Of a stretch of DNA of 34,132 nucleotides, positions 16,529 to 27,900 are shown in pieces; position 1 is the first letter of the stretch; each line of letters opens with the position of its first letter. The position numbers were made by a program, and so were the translations under genes. This stretch comes from Hondaea fermentalgiana. Lineage: Eukaryota > Sar > Bigyra > Thraustochytrida > Thraustochytriidae. Where the stretch lies: the NCBI GenBank assembly GCA_014084085.1, contig NPFB01000123.1, positions 2,299 to 36,430 on the forward strand, written 5' to 3'. The notes below the pieces were generated by a model. The model saw nothing but the letters and a program-made list of their open reading frames with translations. It was not told the origin of the DNA and searched no databases.

Positions 16529-16679
16529 CCCATAGTCTCGCGCTACGTTCAGACGAACGCACTTCCGACAAACAGAGACTGCCGCAGCAGCGACTGCGAC
16601 TGACTCACAGAAGCGTTCCTCCGAGCGGACAAGTCGCACTCGCTGTCGCGTGCAGGTGCACACACGACATTAGGTTTAC

Positions 16680-17220
16680 ATGCTACTGCTTGCGACATTA
16701 CGAATCTTGTCTTCAAAGACTTCTGCGCTACAGGCCTTGAAAGAAACGCTCGAAATTCGAGCGACGGCGAAAACTTGGCGCATCTTGCCAAAGAAGGAAT
16801 TGGTGGGGAAGAGAAATGGCCGATTCTCCCATTCTGACGTAGAGAAAGCGGCTTTTGGCATCAGTGTAGAACGAGGGGCGCTGGTGTTCTCATCAGCGAA
16901 ATTTGGGGTCTCCACGGTACTCTAAATATTCGCGCTTTGCCCCAGCGCTTGCGCCAGCCAGCTGAAAAGCGAATTTTGAATCCTCTGCGTGTATAACGCA
17001 ACTTACGTTCTTGCTACGCAAGTTTTGGCTCCCAGGGTATTACACCGAGCCAAATCAAAGAGTGCGCACCGCCTGGCGACCCGAATTTACATTTCACCTC
17101 TCGGACGAATACGACTTTGAACGAATAACGCTTTTTGCTCGCGCTCGAGATCTTTCACCAAATACTGTGCTTGGGTTCGAATCCTTAAAGTGGCGTACCT
17201 ACTCTCAATTTCATAGTTAA
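16680..17220 (+). CDS. Hypothetical two-exon protein, 144 residues
   Basis: Proposed exons 16680-16916 and 17023-17220 are joined in phase 0 across a 106-nt intron (GTACTC donor, GCAAG acceptor), a length typical of this window. Both exons give non-repetitive, mixed-composition sequence: for example TWRILPKKELVGKRNGRFSH in exon 1, and FWLPGYYTEPNQRV and FTFHLSDEYDFERITLF in exon 2. The N-terminus (MLLLATLRILSSKTSALQAL) could be a mitochondrial presequence. I do not recognise the family. The ATG context is weak and the donor is not ideal, so one or both frames could be chance or remnants of a decayed gene. It would converge with the Zim17-like gene. Confidence 0.38.
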
Positions 17221-17488
17221 TTTATATAGGGATGGGGAGAAGGGCTTGCCCAAGGGTGCACGCGAAACGAGACATGGCGAGACATGCAAACGCAGGCCTA
17301 CCAGCTGATGGATAGCCGGCACGCCGATTTTTACCCCATGAAAGAAGAATTGCGTTGTGAACCATGAAATCTGACAGGACAAAAAATTGGATTCTAGTAA
17401 TGGCAATCGCAAGGGAGGAGAAGAAGAAGGGTAAAGCTTGTCTCGCAAAAAGGAAACGTCCATCTGCACTTGCATCATAACCCTTGTC

Positions 17489-17520
<32 letters not shown>

Positions 17521-17623
17521 CTTCTTCTTCACTGACTTTTTGAAAGGATTAAGGTCCGCGGCCGACATGCTGGTCACAATGAAAGATTGAGAAAAAGAAA
17601 AGGGAAAAGCAAAGCTAAGATAC
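17221..17623. other. Convergent intergenic region with (TTC)n repeat
   Basis: About 400 bp without a convincing gene. It holds a short GGGCTTGCCC palindrome (17242-17251), the (TTC)n repeat 17491-17530 and purine-rich sequence 17580-17620 just after the stop codon of the Zim17-like gene. Confidence 0.6.
17491..17530 (+). repeat. (CTT)13 microsatellite
   Basis: Perfect CTT/TTC units over 40 bases. Confidence 0.95.
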
Positions 17624-18163
17624 CTAAGCGAGCCTTCCGCCACTTGAAGAAGGATGGTCCTCGATATCCACGAGATCAGCGGCGCTCAAATGGCGCACCT
17701 CATCACCGCGAGCCTTGAGAATTTCCTCAATGTTTCGCTCTTCACCAAACCAACCCAGATTATCCGCGATAAGATGGAGATGCTCGCAGGGGCACTTGAC
17801 AAGAACCACGCCGTTCTGGTATGAATGCTTGGAAATAGTCTTGACAACCCGACGGCTATCCTCGTCCGGCTGTTCGCAGTCTCCTTGATACGCGCACGTG
17901 AACGCAAGTGCAATACGCTCCTCGCCGCTGCGCATCGACCGCTTCTCCATCTGGGACTTGATGTTTTGCAGAATCGATCGCAGCCGCGCATCCGTGGCGT
18001 CATCTTGGCCCGTGCTCTCGGCAGTCTGGCCGCTCTTCCCATCATCGCCCACGTCTCCGCTGCTCTTGCTGCTCAGCGTCGCGCTCCAGGGCCTCGGTCT
18101 CCGCGCCGCGAGCTTGAGGCTGCCGGCGCGGGCGCCCCGGGCCATGCCCATCATCATCATCAT
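17624..18163 (-). CDS. DNL-type zinc-finger protein (Zim17/Tim15/HEP-like), mitochondrial Hsp70 escort
   Basis: A single exon of 179 residues, starting within a run of ATG codons (18163 onward) and ending at TAG 17626-17624. Family members keep mitochondrial or plastid Hsp70 soluble and support protein import. The N-terminus [19 protein letters not shown] is Arg-rich with few acidic residues, like a mitochondrial presequence. Residues about 87-145 carry the DNL domain: AFTC, then [16 protein letters not shown], then [20 protein letters not shown]. These conserved blocks make the family assignment firm. The odd point is the zinc site. The usual CX2C and CX2C pairs appear as C90-X5-C96 and C124-X-C126, with a few extra residues before ISKHSY. 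Zinc binding is therefore uncertain or uses another geometry. The gene diverges from the dynein gene. Confidence 0.87.
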   Translation of the reverse strand: MMMMMGMARGARAGSLKLAARRPRPWSATLSSKSSGDVGDDGKSGQTAESTGQDDATDARLRSILQNIKSQMEKRSMRSGEERIALAFTCAYQGDCEQPDEDSRRVVKTISKHSYQNGVVLVKCPCEHLHLIADNLGWFGEERNIEEILKARGDEVRHLSAADLVDIEDHPSSSGGRLA

Positions 18164-18974
18164 CTTCCTCTGCGATCCGGGCTGCCGTACCGTTCGGCAG
18201 CGCGAAAGAAACCCGACGACGTCCTCCCGGGCCTGCGCGTTTCCGCGGACTTCTCGCGCCGAGTCCAGCCGGGTCGCCTCGAGTCCCGTCGCTCCAGGCG
18301 AGCTTTGCTTTGTCTGGTCGCGTCTTCTGTTCCGGTTTGCTCCGGCAAGAATTTCCTTCTCGACGCCACTCGAGGCCCTTCGCACGTCTGGGCCTTCTGG
18401 AACCTCTGGTTCTTCTGCCGCAGAAGTGGCCTAAAAAGGAGTCTAACGGCCCTCTCCGAGAGCGCTACGAGCGGGTTAGCGGAAACGCTACGGCAGGTCC
18501 TCGCGTGCCGCGGCGCGCAGGCGATGGCAAAAAGCGCGAGGCTCGAGCGGAAGAGTCGCAGTCTTGCGCGCCTCTTGCAGGCAGAAGAGGGCGGCGGCAC
18601 GCTGCAGCGAAAGGGCAAGGGGGAGGGCGAGTATTGATTGAGCGAGAGGCGCCGGCAAGCCAGCAGGAACGAGCAAGCGAACGGTCAGAGAAAAGGAGTC
18701 CTGCAAGCAAGCAAGCAAGTCAAAGAGGCAACCGTACTGAGCTGCGCCGAGCCGCGCAGCGCCGCGCCGCGCCGAGCCGAGGCCGGCTGCGTCGGGGCCG
18801 CCCTGCCGCGGGGCGATCGAAGGAACGGAGGAGCGAAAGACAGCGAGCAGGTGGAGCGAAGTGAGGACGACAAGCTAGCTCCCTTCGACGGAAAACCGGA
18901 CTCGCGCCGCGGGAAAGCCAAACTCCGCGATAACAAAGTAAAAAGGGGTCGTGGACACCGCCGACGACGACACC
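18164..18974. other. Divergent promoter region between Zim17-like gene and dynein gene
   Basis: About 810 bp, GC-rich with Arg/Ala-coding open frames on both strands that look compositional. It holds a short CAAG repeat (about 18704-18719) and a GCCGAGCCGCGC-type repetitive stretch (about 18742-18785). No gene or RNA is recognised. Confidence 0.6.
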
Positions 18975-21900
18975 ATGAGCGCAGCCGATGAGAACCTAGC
19001 GCTACATACTTGGGTCCAAAAAACCGTCTGCACAGGCCTCGACGTTGACGAGTCCGTCTACGTCAACTGGAGCGAATCGCGAGGAAAAGTAGAGCTCGAC
19101 ACCTTCCTGGCGAGTGCGCCGTGCGAGACCTGCTTCATCTTTGTGCTCGAGGGCGAGGACGAGGAGGACGAGGACAGCGATAACCACGACGGCGCCGACA
19201 ATGGAGCAGAAAAGCAAGGCAGTGAATTTCTGTCCCTGTTTCACAAAGTGCTTCTTCCTGGCGAGCTCCCCGGCATGGGGCTCGCGGGACGGCGGCAAGT
19301 CTATCTGTGCAAGACAATAGATGGACCTCTTGGAGACGGCCAAGATGATCAGCTCGAATTTGGCGTCCTCACAGGCGATCCGCTTGCCGATCTGGGCGAC
19401 ATTATTCGCGAGGTCTACATTCCCCTCCTCGACAGAGCTGCCCCCGGAAGGACCAGCCCGGGCCTCGACGATCCGATTCGGTCTCCGGGCGCCAGCAGCG
19501 GGCCCGAGCACGAGGCCATTAGCGATAGCGGCATCGATGTAGACTTTCGCGAAGCCGAGGCAAAGGGAGGCGACGGTGCACAAGCGCTTGGCGTCACCAA
19601 GACTTCCCTCGCCGCCAAAACCTCTGTCAACATCATGGAGCAGTCTGCCTCGTCCTCTCTGAGTCGTGAGCTGCGTGCAAACATGCAAAAGTTTGAGTCG
19701 CAAATCGAACATGCCTTGCAGCAAGTCAACGGCGACGTCCACCTCTACATTCCAGATGTTGCCATTCAAGACCTCGATACAATCGCAGACGACTACGAGG
19801 CCGTGAGCCAACTCGAAGAGGCTCTTGAGGAGTGGTCCAAAGCCGTTTCCCAGGTCGTCGACCAAGAGACGCGCAAAACACCGCAGCGTGCCGGGCCCTT
19901 GGCAGAGATTGAGTTCTGGCGCAAGCGGAACGCCGCGCTGAGTGCTCTGTATGAGCAAATCAGCCTTCCCACGGTACAGCACATGCTCAAAGCTCTCGAA
20001 CTGGTGGAGGCTAACATGTTTCCCACTTTCCGCTTCCACTTTGCAGAGCTTACCAAGCTCTATGTCGAGGCCAAGGACAACGTAAAGTTCCTTTCCACGC
20101 TCGAGAGGCATTTTAAAGCGATCAGCTCCGGAACACTCGGATCCATCCTTGACACACTGCCGTCCATGATGAACGCGATCCGAATGGTCTGGATCATCTC
20201 GCGCCACTACAACACTGACGAACGCATGGTGCCACTCATGGAGCGCATTGGTGGCGAGATCGCCGACAAGGTCGCCACAGAGATTAGCATTCGGACCATT
20301 CTGCGCAGGTCCCCCGAAATCGCGCTGAAATCCATCTCCGAGGCCAGCACGGTGCTCGAAAGCTGGTACAAGACCTACATGTCTGTGCGCGAGAAGATTG
20401 AGGCCAGTGGAACCGACCATCGCTGGGAGTTCGACCGTAAACGTCTCTTTGAGCAGACCAATTACATGGCCAAAATCTGCGAGAACCTTCACGAGGTCGC
20501 CCTTGTTCTCGATCAGTTCCAAAAGTTTCTCGGCCCCGAACTCAAGGCCGTGACGGGCGACTCTGAGGGCATCGACGAAGTCATGCGTCGCGTCGAAGCC
20601 CTCATCGACCCGCTCGAGTCCGTGCCTTTCGATATCTTCGACCGTCGCTACAAGACGAGCTGGGACGCGGTCATGTCGCAATTCCGTCTCAAGGTTGACG
20701 AGATTGAGGACATGACGAAGCGCTTCATCGACACCTCATTCCAAAAGCTGCGCTCGGCAGAAGGTGCCTTTGACCTCTTGCAAAACTTTCAAAACATTCA
20801 GAGTCGCGAGTCCATCAATCGCCAAATGATGCAAAAGTTCGACGATATCCTCTTGCAGTACAGCAAGGAGCTCGAGCGCGTCCGAGAAACATTCGAGGCC
20901 AACGCGGCGGAACCTCCCGTGTTCAAGAATTTTCCGCCCGTCGCGGGCTCAATCGCTTGGGCCCAGCATCTCTACTACCGTGCCAAGCGACCCATTATGC
21001 GCTTTCGCAAGATGGAGTCCTGGTTCGACGGTTCACAGACTTGGCAAAACGTCATGGCAGAGTACATTAGTTTTGCAAAGGTCATCAAGGAGTACAGCAA
21101 GAACAAATATGCCGAGTGGCAGGAGCGAGCCCACGCCACAAGTCTCCTCCTTCAGCAAGCCGTGCTCGGCCCGCCGCTTGTTCCCATCAAGGACGGCGCA
21201 AATCTAGAAGACTATGACGCCGAGTCCCGCGTCACCGGGCTTTGCCTTCCGGAACCGCCATACTACGTCAACTTTAGCGATGATCTCGTGCGTCTCATTC
21301 GCGAGACAAAGTATCTCGATCGCATGGGGTACCAGGTTCCCGAGGCCGCGCTCAATGTAGCTCTTCAAGAGGAGAAATACCACGGCTATGTGCAGGCGCT
21401 CAATGAAATGCTCGAGAACTACCACGCAATTTTGCGCAGTCTGCGACCCGTGGAGCGTCGCCTTGTCGCAACGCGGCTGCGTGAGCTCCAGTCTGAACTG
21501 CGCCACGGTTTTGACCCTTGCAACTGGTGCTCGCTGCACATTCCCACGTTGATCGAACGCTGCACCAAGGCCATTAACGAATTCCAAAGCGTGATCGTCC
21601 AAATTCACAAGAGCTCGTCCATGATTGAGGAGGTCATTGAGAGCATCGAAAACGCTGCGCTCGTCGATGTAGATCTTTTTGCGGACCGACTGGGCCGCAG
21701 CAGCCAGCACTCTGGGAAACCTGGGGGCGCTGCTCCAGCATCCTCACCCGCTGCGATCGCTAGCGCGACTGCTGTTCCTGTCGCGGACGCAGCAGGAGAG
21801 GCAGATGCAGATGCAGATGGAACGATGGAGATCTCGGTGCTGTACGAGACCCTCGAAAAGTCCCTACAGGAAAAGGTTGCCGCGCTCGTTCGCAAGTACG

Positions 21901-24900
21901 AGTCAATCGGGCCGCTTCTTGTCAAGGTCGAGGAAATTGTTGCGTCCTCAAACACCGGTGCAAGTCCCGTGCTCGCAGAGTTTTACAACTTTTGGGAGAA
22001 ACGCATGTACAACGCGATTACCAAAATGGTCATTCGCGGCATCGCTTCGTTCGAGGTGCTTCTCAATCTCGATCGCGAAGGAGAAGGCGCAGGCGCTGCC
22101 TTGAGTGACGATGGTATGGGCGCTTCCAGCGCCGCTGTCGGGCCTGCGACAAACATGAGGCCGCCCCTTTGCCATGTCCAGGCGGCATTAAACGGAAGCG
22201 ACGTCAGTGTTTCCCCTGCGCTCACTGACATTTACAAGTACGTGAGCCGCATTGTGCGAAGTATCGTGGAGAGCTCCAAGAGCTTTCATCGCTGGATGCG
22301 GGGCACGTGCAAAGAATGCGAGCCTGTGGTGGTGAGCGAGGACGAAGACCCAATTGTCTTTAGCTTTTACCAGGACGTGTCAAAAAGCCCACATGTGATC
22401 AAGCTCATGCTCGGTCTCAATCACAGTTTCCAGCGGACCTTTACGATCGTGCGCCGGTACCTCGATACTTGGCAGCGCTATGACGAGGTCTACGGGCTTT
22501 GGGATACAAAGCGCAAGGAGCAGCTGGGCCGCCTGCGGGACAAAAAGCCATCCTGCGTCTACTTTGACAACCGCATTGCAATCTACGACAAGCTTTCCGA
22601 CACAGTGCGCGCACAGACCTCGCGCAAAGATATTGACTTTTTGCGCATTGACTGTTACTCAGTGCAGGCCGGCCTTTCTGCACGCGCGCAGCAGTGGACC
22701 GAGGAGTACGGCCGAGTTCTCTTTGAGATCGCCAAGGGCCGAATCGACGCTCTCAACGAGGAGGTCCGTCAATGCCGCGAAGTCCTCGAATCCGATCCCA
22801 ATGACCTCGAGGAGCTCAAGCATGTTTTGCACGTTATTGCCTCCGTAAACGAAAAGACCATGGTCAAGGAGCTCGAGATTGCCGATATCATGGAAAGCTT
22901 CCGCACGCTCGCCAAATTCGAGCTTCTTCCGGACCGTCTCATCGTAGAAACCGAAGAGACGGCAGCAGCTGCTGCCGCTGCACCATTGTCTCCCAAAACA
23001 CCTGGTGCTGATGGTGCGAATAGCTTGCAAAACCGTATCCAAGAGGCGGAGGCTGCATTTGCCGATGCGCGTACGCTCGACGAAACATGGCGACAGCTCG
23101 TGCTTGACTCCAAGACCAAGGATTTGCGCATGGATCAAGTCAAGGACGAGTTTCGTCAGGTCACGCAAACTTCGGCAGAGGACTTTGTCACGACGGTGCG
23201 TGCACTGAAGCGCGCCTTTGAGACCACTGGTCCAGGCACGAAATCTAACGGTGATGGTGAGCTTGATGAGGGCGTCGAGCTCATGGAGCACTATGTGGAG
23301 AAACTTGCGCACATGTTCCGTGAGCGCGAGCAAATTGTCAACGCGCAAAAACTCTTCAACCTCGACATTACCTCGTACCCCGAACTGAACCAAGTCAAGA
23401 CCGAGCTTAGCAAGCTGCAGCAAATCTACGGCTTGTACTCGGAGCTCAAGGCCTTTGAATCTGAAATGTCGAGCATGCTCTGGAGCGAGCTCGATGTGCA
23501 CGCTCTGCTCAAGGGTGCAGAGGATCTCGAAAAGAAGCTTCGCAAACTCCCCAAGGAGTTGCGTGCCATGTCAACGTACGACGCCGTCGAGGAAGCAATT
23601 GTGCGCTTCCGCGACTCGATTCCCCTCATTCAGAGCCTGAAGAATGACGCCATGAAAAAGCGTCACTGGGACAAGCTCTCCAAGGTCACAGGCGTGGTCT
23701 TCGAGATGGACCCGAAAACCTTCACGCTCGGTGCACTTTTCGAGATGAAGCTTGCACGCTTTGAGGCAGAGATTGCCGAGATTGTCAATGAGGGTAACCA
23801 GGAAGCCAAGATTGAGAAGGCGCTCAAGGACATTGAGGAGAAGTGGAAGGATACGAACTTTGGCGTGGCCAAGTACAAGAAGAATGGCGTTGACAAGGGT
23901 TTTGTCCTACGCTCCTGCGATGATATCAAGCTTGAGCTTGAAGACAACATGCTCAATTTGCAGACCATGAGCGGATCTCGCTTTGTCGTCTCCTTTGCAG
24001 ATGTCGTTCGCAAGTGGGAAAAGCAGCTCAACCACGTTCTCGAAACCATCGATGTCTGGTTCAAGGTTCAGAGCAAGTGGATGTACCTCGAAAGTATTTT
24101 CGTTGGTGCCGAGGATATTCGCATGCAGCTTCCCGAGGAGGCTAAAAAGTTTGACCAGGTCGACAAAGCATGGAAGGGCGTCATGGTTGGCACCTCCAAG
24201 AATCCCAACGTTGTAGAGGCCTGCCATGCCGAGAACCGCATTGAAACCCTTCGCGCTCTCAGCGAGCGTCTCGACCTGTGCCAAAAGTCTCTGAGCGACT
24301 ACCTCGACACGAAACGTAACTCGTTTCCGCGCTTCTTCTTCATCTCTGATGACGAGCTTCTCAGTGTGCTGGGCAGCTCGGATCCAACCTCGATCCAGGT
24401 TCACATGCTCAAGCTCTTCGATAACACCAAGTACTTGCAATTTGGACGCGGTGCCAAAACTGTCATTGGCATGGGATCTAGCGAAGACGAAGAATTTAGC
24501 TTTGCAACTCCCGCGCCCGTGGAGGGACCTGTCGAGCAGTGGATGACCACGGTGGAGAGCGAAATGCGCAAGTCGCTTCGCAAGATTTCCAAGGAGGGAA
24601 CCTTCTTTTATGCCAAGCAAGATCGTGTGCAGTGGGTCGATGATAACATTGGCATGACCGGTCTTCTCGGCACGCAGATTTGGTGGACCTGGGAAGTCCA
24701 GGACGTCTTTCGCAGAGTGCGCGATGGAAACAAGCACGCCATGAAACAGTTTGCCGACAAACTCACGGCGCAGCTCAATGAGCTCGTTCACAAGGTCCGT
24801 CAGAACATTTCGAGCCACATGCGCAAAAAGGTCAACTCTTTGCTCATTATCGATGTACATGCACGCGACATTGTCGACAAGTTCGTGCGTGATTCCATTC

Positions 24901-27900
24901 TCGACGAGCGCGAATTTGCATGGGAGTCACAGCTGCGCTTCTACTGGGATCAAGTCGTTGACGACGTGATCATCCGCCAGTGTACTGGTGCTTTTGACTA
25001 TGGCTATGAGTTCATGGGTCTGAACGGCCGTCTCGTGATTACCCCGCTTACAGATCGCTGCTACATGACGATTACGCAGGCCCACACGTTTAATCTCGGT
25101 ACTGCACCAGCTGGTCCTGCCGGAACAGGCAAGACAGAGACCGTCAAGGATCTTGCCAAGGGTATGGCGCTTCCGTGCTTTGTCATCAACTGTGGTGAAG
25201 GTCTTGATTGGAAGGCCATGGGTTCCATCTTTAGCGGTCTGGCGCAGATTGGTGCGTGGGGATGCTTTGATGAGTTCAATCGCATCAATATTGAGGTGCT
25301 TTCTGTCGTCTCTGCGCAGCTGCAGGCCATTCAAGGAGGTCTCAAGGCCGGGCGGAAGAAGGTTGACATTGGTCTTGGATCCGAAATTCGTCTTGACAAA
25401 AAGATTGGTGTCTTCGTCACCATGAATCCTGGTTATGCCGGTCGCACGGAGCTTCCTGACAACCTCAAGGCGCTTTTCCGACCCGTCACCATGATTGTTC
25501 CAGATCTTTTGCAGATTTGTGAGATTATGCTTTTCTCCGAAGGTTTTGGGCTCGCTCGCGGACTCGCCAAGAAGATGACCACGCTGTACTCGCTGGCCAA
25601 GGGTCAGCTTTCCAAGCAACATCATTATGATTTCGGTCTGCGCGCTCTCAAGTCTGTGCTAGTCATGGCAGGTGGCCTCAAGCGCCAGTACGCCGAGATG
25701 CCAGAAGATCTTGTGCTGATGCGTGCGCTTCGTGACTCGAACATGCCCAAGTTCGTGTTCGATGATGTGCCTTTATTCCGCGGTCTTATTGCTGATCTCT
25801 TCCCGGGTCTCGACTGCCCTCGCGTCGCTTTTGAGCTTCTCAAGGTCGAAATTGAGGGGTGGCTTGAAAAGAACAGCTTCCGACCTTCTGACGAGGAAAC
25901 CTTCCAGCTGCAGGTGGACAAAACCATTCAAATGTACGAGACGCTCCTTACGCGTCACACGTGCATGATTGTCGGACCCACCGGAGGTGGCAAGACCGTT
26001 GTGCTTGAGTGTCTCCAGGAGGCGCAAGGCAAGGCTTTTGACCAAAGCATCAAAATGTTCGTGCTCAACCCCAAGGCGCAGACTTTGCCAGAGCTCTATG
26101 GTGAGCTTGACCCCGTGACACGTGACTGGACAGACGGTGTGCTCAGTAACCTGTTTCGCTCCATGAACGAGCCGCTGCCAGCTGGCCGCGAAAATGAGCT
26201 GCGCTGGCTCATCTTCGATGGTGATGTTGATGCGCTCTGGATTGAGAACATGAACTCTGTCATGGACGACAACCGTCTGCTTACCCTGCCGAACGGAGAA
26301 CGCATTCGACTCCAGCCTTACTGCAAGCTCATCATGGAAACCTTTGACCTTCAGTATGCCAGTCCAGCGACAATTTCGCGCTGTGGTATGGTCTATGTCG
26401 ATCCCAAGAATCTCGGCTACAAACCGTACTACGAGCGATGGGTTCGCACGCGTGATCCCGCGAGCGAGCAAGGCGGAGCGGCTGGAGATGATAACGAGGC
26501 GGAGGGCAACGCTTCCGAGGCTGCAGACGCACGAGCCCACCTTCAGACGCTACTTCTTGAGCTCTTTGAGACCTATGTGCCCAAGTGTATCGACTTTGTG
26601 CTCGAGGGTGTTCTCGAGGAGGAAATTGTCGAGCGCCCCACGCAAGTTGTGCCGATCACGAACTTGAGCATGGTCAAGCAGCTTTGCGCTCTCATGGACG
26701 CAATGCTGGCGCTGGGCGGTCTCAAGGACGACCCCGATGCTCAAAACGCAGCGGAAGAGGCCGAAGAGATGGACGCCGCGGCCGCGGCGATGGCTAGCAA
26801 ACAGCAGCTCAGTGATGTGGACGTCGAAGGACTTTTTGTTTTTGGTGTGGTGTGGTCGATTGGAGGTCAGCTTCTCGAAGAGTCACGCGACCGTTTTGCA
26901 AGCGTGGTTGCAAGCTGCTCGTCGACGGGTCTTCCCGAGAAGCTCTTTGACTCCTATTACGACACTACGACCTGCCGATGGGAAAAGTGGGAGTCGCGCG
27001 TCCCTGCGTATCAGCAGCCTTCGCCCTTTGAGTTCAACCGCATCATGGTTCCGACCAAGGAGAACGTGTTGTATACGCAGCTTTTGCGACTCACAAAGGT
27101 GGTCGAGAAGCCTGTACTGTTTATTGGTGACCCGGGTACAGCCAAGACAGTGACCATTCAGAACTTTATCGACAGCCAAAAGCAGGAGTCGCACATGAAG
27201 TTGAATCTGAACTTTTCCAGTCGTACCACGAGTTTGGACGTGCAGAACAACATTGTGGATGTGGTCGACAAGCGCACGGGTCGTATCTATGGCCCGCCTG
27301 CTGGAAAGCAGTTGCTCATCTTCATTGACGACATGAACATGCCGATTGTAGACACGTATGGCACGCAGGCCCCGATTGCGCTTTTGCACTTTCTTGTTGG
27401 CAAGGGCGCCATGTATGACCGTGGCAAGGATCTGGATTTGCGCATCTACAAGGATCTTCAGTTCTTTGCCGCCATGGGCCCTCCTGGTGGTGGGCGCAAC
27501 AATGTCGACCCGCGCTTTATCTCACTTTTCAACGTGTTCAACCTTACACCGCCTAGCGAGGCTGTGTTGACCCACATTTACAGTTCCATCATTACGTCTT
27601 ACCTCAAGGACAAGTTCGACGACAACGTTGTGGCTCTCGGACCCAAGATCACGTCTTGCACTTTGCGTTTGTACAACGCCCTCTTGCTTGCGCTACCCCC
27701 TACGCCGTCCAAGTTTCACTACGTGTTCAACTTGCGCGACTTGGGACGCATCTTTGAAGGCATGTGCCGCGCCACGCCTGATGAGTTTGACGGCATGCCC
27801 GGGTCCGTGGTGCGACTGTGGCGCAACGAGTGCGCACGCGTTCTCTTTGATCGTCTCATTTCGGAAGAGGATCATCTGTATGTTCGCGAGGAGTTCACCA

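Larger units (their letters stand above)
14770..16679. other. Long GC-rich 5' region upstream of the sugar transporter
   Basis: About 1.9 kb with no recognisable gene. From about 14900 to 15790 the DNA is extremely GC-rich, and long open frames occur in several frames on both strands, which marks them as compositional. Further right are the inverted repeat 15802-15838, a CATTCC/CATCTGCATT-rich stretch (about 15885-15935), CTG/CAG repeats (16139-16163 and 16301-16330) and an alternating purine-pyrimidine tract (16461-16528). It probably contains the promoter and leader of the transporter, and possibly that of the small gene at 16680. Confidence 0.6.

Noticed and set aside
17174..17184. GGTTCGAATCC, a perfect tRNA B-box
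   Set aside because: No A-box at proper distance and no foldable acceptor or T stem around it; it lies within the second exon of the putative small gene.
19002..20681. 559-codon open frame antisense to the dynein gene
   Set aside because: Shadow frame of strongly conserved dynein coding sequence; codon bias leaves the antisense frame open.
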